In this document: positions 21,319 through 30,085 of the stretch, in pieces
Layout of the letters: every line of letters begins with the position of its first letter
Numbering within the stretch: the stretch's first letter is position 1
Origin: Pyrus communis
Lineage: Eukaryota; Streptophyta; Magnoliopsida; Rosales; Rosaceae
Length of the DNA stretch: 64,000 nt
Direction of reading: 5' to 3'
Assembly: GCF_963583255.1 (NCBI RefSeq)
Contig: NC_084819.1
Location: 9,690,001 to 9,754,000 of the forward strand
Notes under the pieces: generated by a model
Databases searched by the model: none
What the model saw: the letters and a program-made list of their open reading frames with translations, nothing else
Told to the model about the DNA's origin: nothing
Program-made: the position numbers and the translations under genes

Positions 21319-23640
21319 ATGTCTTTTTCAAGCCATAAGGGCGATGATAGTGTGCTGCCATTGTATCGTCAAGGCGGGTGCTTAAGTAAAGTGGGTTACT
21401 TCAAGGCTACTCACTTTAAAATTAATTTCGATGACTCGTTCAGAGATTTCAGTGAAGCATTCAGGCACGCGATTTTGTCTGGGGTGCGTGTGAAGTGTGT
21501 CAAAGAAGGTAGCAGCTGTGAGCCATGTAGTGGGGCTCGGAAAGCTATCAAGTTTCACCCCTACTACCTTGTGTTAGGATTTACTTTTTGCATGCCATGT
21601 TTCTTCCAAGAAGTGCTTTGTTCAATGAAGTGTGCCCCCGCTCAATGTTCTCCAAAAACGGTCTATGTGATGGTGGGGTTCCTCAATCTAAGCCAATTCT
21701 TTGATTTAGATTTAGCTGTCAACGAATTCTAGTACTTCTTTGACATAGGCCATATTAATGGAGTTGGGCAGTTGCGATCTCGCCATAGGTTTTTCGATCA
21801 TTCGAGCAAGGGAGATCATGACTAGGCTAATGAGACTTTAGAGATAACTGGAATGTGGGAGTCTGATTCTTCCCCTGAGCTGCGTGTTTCGACGATTTTC
21901 ATCACGGGTAAGTAGATTGCTAGGTCTTTAGGCTGCTTTATGCTTTTGCTAAACTGCCCTCTTATTTGTTGACTATCTCCCTCTATCTATATAGATTCAG
22001 AATTTGGCTCAACTCTTAAGACTTCTCCAGATATGAAGAATGTGCATATTGCTTTAGGTATCCCTGCTGAGTATCATGAATGGTGTTGGCTGCTTAGCCT
22101 TCTTTGCCAGGAGAAAGGTGGGCTACCCCTTAGAGAAGAGGTAAAGCAGATCAAGGTGGATGCAATGGCTCGTCTGATTGCTGTCGTAGAGTTTGTTGTG
22201 AATGAAGGTGGAAAGAAGAGATATTCCCCGCCTACTCCAGAGATGCTGGTAGAGAAAAGACCAAAGGCTTTCTCCTTTGCCCGTGAAGGTCCGCCAACAG
22301 CCGAAAGGCTTATGATTGACTTGACTTCTTCCAAGGAGAAGAAGATTAGGCTATTAGATCTAAGCTGGTGACGCCTGCCATGCCAAAGATAACTAGCACG
22401 ATTACTGATAGAATTGCTTAACTTAAAGGTTTCATCGTACCACCAGTGCCAAAGTTTGCGCTAAGGCGTCCATTGGGAACTAAGTCTAGTTCACCTTTGG
22501 AAAAACTTACTACTATAAAGAGTGAGAAGGTGAACTCTACTGCTAAAGTAGCACCAAAGCCTACTTTTCTTGTTGCCCAGACTAGTTCACCTGCTAAGAA
22601 AGATGAGACTGCTCACGTAGGCAGTTGTGAAAAATCCGCCAAGCCTATTTCTGGGGAGGTTGCTGAGATCCGTGCGTTTTTTAACCCAGATTTGCTTGAA
22701 GACATAGATGTGTGTGACAAGCTTATTGATGACATTAGAAGAGTTGTTTGCCCAAGTTCCTTTGCAAAACATACAACTCAATATAGGAGGTTTACTCTGG
22801 TTACCATGATGCAGAAAACGACGATTCTAGCAAACGAGTATATGCTCATTAACCAAGAGTATACCAAGGCTATTAAAAAGATGGCAACAACTATAACAGC
22901 TGAGGCATATTCTTCTGCCGAGAGGATCAAGAGGTTGGAGTCTAAGCTCGTCGCTTTGAAGGGGTTAAATATCTCTGCCCCACTTCTCTGCAGTTTCAAA
23001 CTACTTGCCAAGAGATCATTGACTTAAAGACTAGGCTTGACGCGATCCAAGTTAAGTATGAAAGTGTAGAGAATGAAATTGGCTGTTACACACCTCATAA
23101 TCAAGATCTTGATCATGCCGTTTCAAAGCTTCGTTCTGCTGCTTACACAATGGATGAAAAGTTAATTGCTGCTTATAACGAAGTGACCCACTTCAAAAAG
23201 ATCGTCGACAGGCTTGAACCCCAAATGTTGGAACTCCAAGGTGCGCTGAAGATCAACAAAAATCTAAAAAACTAAGTGGATAAGCTGTTATATGTTCGCG
23301 TTAGTCTACTCGAAGAGAACAAACAGTTGAAGGGCGAGAAGGTTGGACTCGAGGCTTCGCTTGTTCAGAGTCAAGCCGATTTCTACTAGCTGAGTTATGT
23401 AAATCATCTCTTTGGTAGGCCATCTGACTTTGAGCTTGCTAGGAAAAACTTCAAGACCTTCTCTATTTCTCCAAAAGACTTCCTTACCTTTACTTTTTAG
23501 GTTTCCATTGGTGAAGTAATCAAAGAAGTTGGTGCCCAGGCTGGGGCAGCCAGAGGTGAAGCGCTGGATGAAGCCGCTGTTGAGAGTGTCGCAACTGCTG
23601 AAAGTGTGTTGACCGAGTAGTCGTGGGATGTCCAAGCTGC
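21319..23640 (+). pseudogene. Antisense ORF of element A (Transposase_28-like), spliced, broken
   Basis: Plus strand, opposite to gag-pol. Exon 1 (21319-21907) begins MSFSSHKGDDSVLPLY and contains FHPYYLVLGFTF and VGFLNLSQFFDLDLAVNEF. An 87 bp GT-AG intron (21908-21994) joins in phase to exon 2 (GIPAEYHEW..., 21995 on). Downstream frames (22446-23027 and to about 23640) are Lys/Glu-rich and coiled-coil-like. It resembles, from memory, the plant 'putative gypsy type transposon' family (PF04195). Damage: two in-frame TAG stops at 21730 and 21823, both where Trp is likely, and frameshifts near 22372 and 22975. The function of these antisense proteins is not established. Confidence 0.75.
21908..21994 (+). 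other. Predicted intron in the antisense ORF
   Basis: 87 bp, donor GTAAGTAG, T-rich interior and acceptor TATATAG. Its removal joins ..TTCATCACGG to ATTCAGAATT with the frame kept; leaving it in runs into a stop. Confidence 0.7.
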
Positions 23641-23924
23641 TGAAGAATAGTCTTCTAGGTAGCTGTAGACATCGAAATTTCAGTAAAATAAATGTTAACC
23701 AATGTATTAAAATTACAACATTTATTTACTTCACCAACCTCACACACTTACTTCACCCACAACATCCATTTACTTCACCAACCTTACACACTTACTTCAC
23801 CCACAACATCCACTTACTTCACCTACAACCTCCACTTACTTCACCTACAACACACACTTACTTCACCTACAACACACACTCACTTCACCTACAAAATGAA
23901 TGGTGGTGATTCACTCTCAAAGCC

Positions 23925-23932
23925 TATAAATA
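23925..23932 (+). promoter_or_regulatory. TATA box of the element B LTR
   Basis: TATAAATA within the palindromic GCCTATAAATAGGC. The 3' LTR keeps it unchanged at 30347-30354. The transcript should start about 30 bp downstream, so the hairpin array would lie in the R/U5 part of the RNA. Confidence 0.6.
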
Positions 23933-24142
23933 GGCTTCTACACCAAGAAAAGGACCAAGGAAACCAATTCACAAATACATTTCTCTACTCCCAAAATGGA
24001 AGAGAATACTCCTCACACATCCAAAATCCTTGAAGCTTTGAAACTCTAAAGCTCTCAAGCATCCAACCCCCAAATTCCCAAGAATCCCGAAGATTGGAGA
24101 AAGCACTATTCGTTCTTCGTCAAATCCTTGAGGCAATCATTC

Positions 24143-24880
24143 TTCAAGATCAATCCCCGAAGGCCCTTGAAGATCCATTCATCCAAGATCAAGCCCCGAC
24201 GACCCTTGGATCAACAAATAACTGTTCTTCAAGATTAAGCCTCAAAGGCCCTTGAAGATCCGTTCAACAACTATTCATCCAAGATCAAGCCCCGACGGCC
24301 CTTGGATCAACAAACAACTGTTCTTCAAGATTAAGCCTCAAAGGCCCTTGAAGATCCGTTCAACAACTGTTCATCCAAGATCAAGCCCCGACGGCCCTTG
24401 GATCAACAAACAAATCCACACATCTATTCTTCAAGATCAAGCCCCGAAGGCCCTTGAAGATCCATTCATCCAAGATCAAGCCCTGACGGCCCTTGGATCA
24501 ACAAACAACTGTTCTTCAAGATTAAGCCTCAAAGGCCCTTGAAGATCCGTTCAACAACTGTTTATCCAAGATCGAGCCCCGATGGCCCTTTGATCAACAA
24601 ACAAATCCACACATTTATTCTTCAAGATCAAGCCCAAAAGCTCTTGAAGAAAACAAACTGTTCATTCAAGATCAAGCCTCGACGGCCCTTGAAGAAAACC
24701 GACCGTTCTTCAAGATCAAGCCCAAAAGCCCTTGAAGATCCGCTCATCCATCAACATTCAAGATCAAGCCCTGAAGGCCCTTGAAGAAACTTCCATCAAC
24801 CTTCAAGATCAAAGCCACGAAGGCCCTTGAAGAAACTTACAACTGTTCATCCAAGATCAAGCCTCGACGACCCTTGGATC
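24143..24880 (+). repeat. Array of about 16 hairpin units in the element B LTR
   Basis: Each unit is a short inverted repeat around a core AAGATCAAGCC..CGA.GGCCCTT. Two arm types alternate over the first ten units: TTCAAG...CTTGAA and ATCCAAG...CTTGGAT. Both arms of a unit change together, and an inner GCC/GGC pair is kept in most units. Unit 10 (about 24565-24592) has one broken pair. The same array occurs in the 3' LTR (30565-31301). Open frames across the array are by-products of its periodicity. Confidence 0.75.
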
Positions 24881-25024
24881 AACAAATCTACATCTTACGG
24901 AGATAGAATCAGAGGACCAAATTTGAGAGAGATCGTAACCCCAAAATCATTAAACACAAAAATATTATTTTGTGCCACGTATTCTTGTTTCTTGTCTTCA
25001 AGGAATTTTTCGTGTTCACAAATT

Positions 25025-25042
25025 TGGCACGCCCAGTGGGAC
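25025..25042 (+). other. Primer binding site of element B
   Basis: TGGCACGCCCAGTGGGAC begins four bases after the 5' LTR. It is close to the site of the left-edge element (216-233, minus). tRNA not assigned. Confidence 0.65.
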
Positions 25043-25092
25043 TATATCTACCTCTCATCTCTGTCTCCATTCAAGATATTCAAGCACACTCC

Positions 25093-26592
25093 ATGGCTTC
25101 AAACAAAAAACAAGGCATGACCATCGGCACTACCTCCATTGAAAAACAGCTGGTTCAGATGAAGGAAACAATTGCAAGGCTGATAAAGACTGCAGATGAG
25201 AAAAACTTGCAAACTGCCAGACTCATCAACCGTCTGGAGGCGCAACATGGTGTCATAGTGAAACCAAGCTCTCTTCCAACTAAGAGGACCGAAGAAGGCT
25301 TCAACCCAAATGCCTACGAACTCATGTCAAAGGCTAGGCATGACTTTGCTTCCTCTTCAAATCTTAGAAAGAAGGTTTCAAACACCGTCAACGACAAAGA
25401 TCGTGACCTCACCAAAACTCAAAAGAAGTTGAAGGAGCATGGTTACGGAGTTGACAACAACAAAGTCGGACTTGGCTTCACACCAAATGCACCCGTGAAG
25501 ATTTCAAGCAAAGTGAAGAAAGTTAGCGCTCAACACATCAGCGTAAGCATTGAACAAGACCAAAAAGAGCCTAAACCCGCCCCTCGGACGTCGGTCTTCG
25601 ATAGGATGAGCCATTCAAGCTCCAGAATTTCAGTGCTTAATCGCATTGGTAGTCAAGACCGAACCTCTGTCTTCAAGAGGCTTAACGTGCCAACATCCCA
25701 AAGCTCTGTTTTTGAAAGGTTGTTAAAGCCTAAGAAACAAAGCAACACAGCTATCTCTCCTCTGCGACGATCAGCTTCGGAAAGATTTGAAGATAATGAG
25801 AAGCCTTTTGGAAAGAGGAAGACAACACCAAAGGAAGAAAAGTTCGATGGGTTAGCAGAAAAAGGCGACGTTCGAAGCTTGATTCCTTCAAGGATGAAGC
25901 GCCAAGCAATCCTAGAGGTCGACACAAAAGGACCACTGAAAGTAAGGAGGCGCATCATCGTCCATACTAGCAAATCTTCATGCCAACAAACCCAAGAGGA
26001 CGGCACTGAAGATGAAATCCCTAAGAAAGATGTCACTTCTGGCTCTTTTGACTCAAAGTCTTCACCTCGACTGTTGGGGGCATGCTCCAAGTCAAGTGAA
26101 ATTGAAGGATGGACTCATGTCACTCCGAAGAAACTGCATGAGAAACATATGTCTTCTCCACAAGTGCACCAATCAGAAAAGAGGGAAAGCAGCTTTCGCC
26201 AACCTCCAAAGCAATGTGAAAATGTTGAAGATAAGAAAATTTCAACACAAAGATCGTTCATGCGGGATCTTTTCTTCCTCGAAGACTTATTCAATTTCTC
26301 GATCAAGGCTCCTTGCTATGAAGATTGTGAGGAATGCCTTTCGAAGATCGCTTCGAAGAAATTGGACAAGCAGCAACCATCTTGTCCACAAGTTTATCAG
26401 TCGAAAAGGGGGCAAAACAGCTCTTGTCAACCTCCAGAACAATGTGAAAGTGTTGGAGATAATGAAATTTCGACACAAAGATCGTCCATCCCCATCACAA
26501 TGTGCGACCTCTTCCCAGAAGACTTCTTCAATTACTCGGTCATGGCTCATTCCTATGAAGATTGCGAGGAACACCTCTCCCAGATCGCTTGA
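25093..26592 (+). CDS. Element B sense ORF: Gag-derived protein with tandem modules
   Basis: About 499 residues from the ATG at 25093 (MASNKKQGMT). I prefer this start because the upstream extension reads through the primer site. Residues about 10-60 form a coiled-coil-like segment (QMKETIARLIKTADEKNLQ) resembling Tat Gag N-termini. About residues 165-210 contain four copies of an SVFxRL-type motif (SVFDRM, SVLNRI, SVFKRL, SVFERL). The C-terminus carries a tandem duplication of a module of about 75 residues (about 26127-26355 and 26356-26589), each ending near CYEDCEECLS or SYEDCEEHLS. No capsid core, zinc knuckle or protease is seen. The frame is unbroken, unlike the sense genes of element A. 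Function unknown. Confidence 0.65.
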   Translation: MASNKKQGMTIGTTSIEKQLVQMKETIARLIKTADEKNLQTARLINRLEAQHGVIVKPSSLPTKRTEEGFNPNAYELMSKARHDFASSSNLRKKVSNTVNDKDRDLTKTQKKLKEHGYGVDNNKVGLGFTPNAPVKISSKVKKVSAQHISVSIEQDQKEPKPAPRTSVFDRMSHSSSRISVLNRIGSQDRTSVFKRLNVPTSQSSVFERLLKPKKQSNTAISPLRRSASERFEDNEKPFGKRKTTPKEEKFDGLAEKGDVRSLIPSRMKRQAILEVDTKGPLKVRRRIIVHTSKSSCQQTQEDGTEDEIPKKDVTSGSFDSKSSPRLLGACSKSSEIEGWTHVTPKKLHEKHMSSPQVHQSEKRESSFRQPPKQCENVEDKKISTQRSFMRDLFFLEDLFNFSIKAPCYEDCEECLSKIASKKLDKQQPSCPQVYQSKRGQNSSCQPPEQCESVGDNEISTQRSSIPITMCDLFPEDFFNYSVMAHSYEDCEEHLSQIA

Positions 26593-26617
26593 CAAATCCA
26601 CAACAACAACCAACGCC

Positions 26618-26850
26618 CTTTGCCTGCATGAGCTGAAACTGCAAACGGCACCAAAAGCTTCTTGCCTGCACGAGTTGAAACTGCAAACGGCACCAAAAGC
26701 TCCTCGTTTGCACGAGCCTAAAAGGTGACAACAAACGCTCCTTGCCTGCACGAGCTGAAACTGCAAACGGCACCAAACACTCCTCGTTCGCACGAGCCTA
26801 AAAGGTGACAACCAAACGCTCCTAGCCCGCAAGAGCATAAACTGTGTACG
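26618..26850 (+). repeat. Minisatellite after the element B ORF
   Basis: About 2.5 to 3 units of roughly 80 bp, built from GCCTGCACGAGCTGAAACTG, CAAACGGCACCAAA and CACGAGCCTAAAAGGTGACA. A poly-A run of about 31 bases follows at 26874-26904. Confidence 0.75.
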
Positions 26851-26869
26851 GCAAAATCATTACCAAAAT

Positions 26870-26906
<37 letters not shown>

Positions 26907-27040
26907 AAGGAAATGACACATCTTGGTGATATATATGTTTTATCTATATTTAGCACAATACACTGAATAAAATAAAGCATGTCCATTGATCTCCGAGAAA
27001 TTACAAGTGCGTACAAAAAAAAAAAAAAAAGATGGAGCTT

Positions 27041-27658
27041 TCACAAAGGTTGTTCACGTGAAGCCCCACTACTTGGCAAAACTCCAAGAGCGGGAGGCAT
27101 CGAAGATAGATCATTCGAGGCCTCAATACTTGGTGGAACGCTAGATGACGCAAGAAAAATGTGCCTTTGGAAGAAAGCCGCAAGCATTTGACGGTCACTT
27201 TGAATTCGACCTTCAGATTCTTGCAGCTCATCAAGCTTCCTCTTCATGCTCGTCAAATAATTATTTGCAAGCACATGCAAACCTCTATTCTCGCGCTTAA
27301 GCTGTTGGATCTCTTGTTTAAGATTTTCCACCTCCGCCATCAATGATTCAACTTGACGGGATCGAGCAAGTAGGCGTTGGCCCATGTTGGACACGGAGCC
27401 CGCACACTGAACACTGAGAGCTAGAGACTCTTGAACGGCCAACTCATCGGACCGTCCTGAAAGCAGCCTACTATCTCTAGGAGTGAGGAGGTTCCTAGCT
27501 ACTATTGTAGCTGTTGTTGTATCCTTCATCACGGAGTCTTCACCTGTAAGAGGGCCACTAGAAGATAACAAAGACAGGCACCATACATTACCCTGACGCG
27601 GCGCACCCGTATCACTGCTGAGACTCAAATCTAAGCAAATGTTAGATGGGTTAGCCAT
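27041..27658 (-). CDS. Antisense ORF of element B (coiled-coil protein)
   Basis: Minus-strand frame of about 205 residues from MANPSNICLDLSL; an in-frame ATG two codons upstream at 27664 is also possible. A Ser/Leu-rich first half is followed by a strong heptad-like segment (about residues 115-170, including VESLMAEVENLKQEIQQLKR and MKRKLDELQESEGRI) and a Ser/Pro-rich tail. It lies between the sense ORF and the 3' LTR and runs against the element, the place where Tat-lineage elements carry extra antisense ORFs. It is not similar to element A's antisense protein as far as I can see. The frame is intact. A parasitised host gene fragment is an alternative. Confidence 0.65.
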   Translation of the reverse strand: MANPSNICLDLSLSSDTGAPRQGNVWCLSLLSSSGPLTGEDSVMKDTTTATIVARNLLTPRDSRLLSGRSDELAVQESLALSVQCAGSVSNMGQRLLARSRQVESLMAEVENLKQEIQQLKRENRGLHVLANNYLTSMKRKLDELQESEGRIQSDRQMLAAFFQRHIFLASSSVPPSIEASNDLSSMPPALGVLPSSGASREQPL

Positions 27659-27931
27659 TTTCAAAGGTGTTAAAAGAGAAGGGTTGGATGGAGTAAAATC
27701 TCAAGGGGTCGTTAAAACAAAATACACTGGAGACGATTTTCACGAATGGGCAATCTTCAAAGTGTGTATGTTGGAGGTGATCGATACCTCTATAAAAGGA
27801 GAGGCGACACAACCACCGATTCAAAAAAAAAATGAAGAGACACCACTCTTCAAATCTTAAAAGCCAGATTTTCCTGAGTAAAGTTCGGAAACGCTCTTCA
27901 AACACAATCTCGGCTTTTCAGATAACACGTG

Positions 27932-28166
27932 CAACTTTGTCAAAGATCTCTGACAAAGTTGAAAACGCGTGGAGGTCATTATCCCAACTACCACACTTTC
28001 GCCAACCTCAAAAGTTGGGCCGCTTATTCAAGGATCGAAGAGTCATCACTCTTTGAATTTCAAAAAAACCGGATTTGGTGGATCAAAACTTGTCAGTACC
28101 TTTCACATGTAACCTCAACTTTGCAGACATTACAAGCAACTTTGCCAAAGATTTCTGACAAAGTTG
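27932..28166. repeat. Duplicated perfect hairpin in element B
   Basis: CAACTTTGTCA and TGACAAAGTTG pair perfectly (11 bp stem, 8 bp loop, 27932-27961), followed by AAAACGCGTG. A second copy at 28137-28166 has one mismatch in the stem and is followed by AGAACGCGTG. Confidence 0.75.
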
Positions 28167-28427
28167 AGAACGCGTGAATCTTACTGTTTCAATTACCCAA
28201 CAGTTGTCGACAATGGTAAAGGAACAGTACCACCACTTGCTATTGGGAAATCCCTATATATGTCGACCTTCATCTTTTATGGCAAGGCAGACCTGCAAAA
28301 AAATGCCCAATTCTTCCTCACCTCTGAGGGCGCACTCCCAGCAAAACCTCTCGAAATACTCAATTTTCTTCTTCCCAAAGAAGATACCAGATGCCTGGAG
28401 TACAGATGAGGCAGGAGGAAACAGTAG

Positions 28428-28876
28428 ATCGAAGCATGTGGAGACAAGCACAACAAATATATGTGCAGATTCATTCGCTGCTTCTTCAAAAGCAAAAGTA
28501 TCTCATATCATCAAGGGTGAAAGCAAAGGTATCTCATATCATGCTTTTTCCCTGTCTTTTCCTTTGCCTTTGTTCTCAACTGCCAAGACAAGGACAGAGA
28601 AAACAATATGTCGGAACCTCCACTCAAACTTGCGCTGCCACCAAGAAGTGATGGTCCATTCAAATGCGAGGTTTGCATTCCACTCCTATATCAGAGGACA
28701 AATACTACAAGAGAAGATGTCAAACCTGCATAAGGAAATACCACTTCTGCAAAGGGAGCAAGTAAGGCAAGTGAAAATGATACATCGAAGCATGTGGAGA
28801 CAAGCACAACAAATATATATGCTGATTCATTCGCTGCTTCTTCAAAAGCAAAAGTATCTCACATCATCAAGGGCGA
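28428..28876 (+). repeat. Pair of 90-95 bp direct repeats in element B
   Basis: CGAAGCATGTGGAGACAAGC...AAAAGCAAAAGTATCTCA occurs at about 28430-28520 and 28785-28875, nearly identical. A third partial copy (CAAAAAGCAAAAGTATCTCA) lies at about 29293. The segment in between shows no gene. Confidence 0.75.
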
Positions 28877-28899
28877 AAGCAAAGCGTTGCTCTCGAGTG

Positions 28900-29718
28900 C
28901 TCGTCTTCAACTGTTGGTGAGTCTTGAATTCCCTCAGCGCATACTTCAGGACAGGCGACGGAGTGTCGGCTCTTTACACTGAAGTTGCCAAGCATAGATG
29001 AATTGCTGAGAAGTGATGCCTTGAAAGACCATTTAAAGGCAAAGGGTTGCGCACCACCTCGGCTATGTAAAAGAAACAAGCAGAGAAGAATGCGGTAGGA
29101 GTTGGAACAAACTGCTGGAGCACGACGCCTTCCCCTACAGCACCATCCAGACAGAAGAGTTTAAGTTAAATCCAAGCTCGACATCATTGTTCTAATCAAA
29201 GAGCTCAAGAAGCCTAAACAACCCTTCACTGGCGTCGTCACCAAAGAGCAAAGCCTCGCCGCGCGACGCTGTTAAATCGTCAACACTTCTTCAAAAAGCA
29301 AAAGTATCTCATATCATGCTTTTTCCATGTCCTTCCCTTTGTCCTTGTTCTTACTCGCAGGGCAAAGAGAAAGAGAGCAATCAGCTGGCACTTGGAGTCA
29401 GTCTTCCGATCTGGAACCGACTACCTGGAATCTATTCCCTGGTTGCTTACCTAGCGTTGCTCTCGAGTAGTCATCTTCAACGGTTGATACACTTCTAGAG
29501 AAGGGACCACATCTGCTTGGAGAACAGCTAAGACGAGTGACAATGAAACATCAATCTTGTGGATCGTCAGCAAACGCAACAACTGTATATGTTGAGTCAT
29601 CCTCTAACCCTCTTCAAATATGAATTGGAAAGATTGAACAAAGAAATAGGTCATCACCTCCACCTCGTGCTTGCCTGCCATGTGTCTGAATCCTGAAACC
29701 GCTCATGGTCTTATTTTC
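28900..29718. other. Element B internal region, no gene seen
   Basis: Short frames only, none with a recognisable domain. It probably corresponds to non-coding sequence that replaced gag-pol in this non-autonomous element. Confidence 0.4.
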
Positions 29719-30003
29719 ACTCAAGATCAAGCCTCGATGGCCCTTGAAGAAATCACAAGTCCGATTCAAAATCAAGTGTTCACCACCCTTGAATCAAATT
29801 CAACTCCAGATAAAAGGAGTTAAGTTTAGACCTTCGGGGGAGACCAAAAGAATCCTCCAGTCCAGTTCAAGATTAAGCCTGTGGAAAATCAACGATTGGA
29901 GGAAACCAGAAAATCTTCCAGTCGAACTCAAGATCTAGCCTCGATGGCCCTTGAAGAAATTTCCAGCCCAATTCAAGATCAAGCCTCGACGGCCCTTGGG
30001 TTG
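29719..30003 (+). repeat. Further hairpin units next to the element B 3' LTR
   Basis: Four or five units with the same core as the LTR array but other arms: GATTCAA...TTGAATC (29763-29795) and CAATTCAAG...CTTGGGTTG (29969-30003). The last pairs over nine positions if two G-U pairs are allowed. Confidence 0.6.
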
Positions 30004-30085
30004 ACATCTACATTAAGGGACTTCAAAACGCATCTTCTACACGTGACAAGCACATGTCTACGACGCGCCTTGAAGTAGGGGCATT

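Larger units (their letters stand above)
23664..25020 (+). repeat. 5' LTR of element B
   Basis: Starts TGTAGACATCGAAATTTC and ends TTTTCGTGTTCACA. It contains a tandem repeat of about 20-25 bp (ACTTACTTCACC.ACAAC..., about 23727-23895), a TATA box (23925-23932) and an array of hairpin-forming units (24143-24880). Confidence 0.9.

Noticed and set aside
24252..24784. Repetitive frames rich in HPRSSPDGPWINKQ-like phrases in the element B LTR
   Set aside because: They only reflect the periodic hairpin array, are repeated in both LTRs and include no conserved domain.
24143..24880. CRISPR-like array
   Set aside because: Units are themselves imperfect inverted repeats without unique spacers, sit inside LTRs of a plant element, and occur in both LTRs.
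26287..26838. A 183-codon minus-strand frame with Cys/Arg repeats
   Set aside because: Formed by the minisatellite at 26618-26850 and the opposite strand of the element B ORF.
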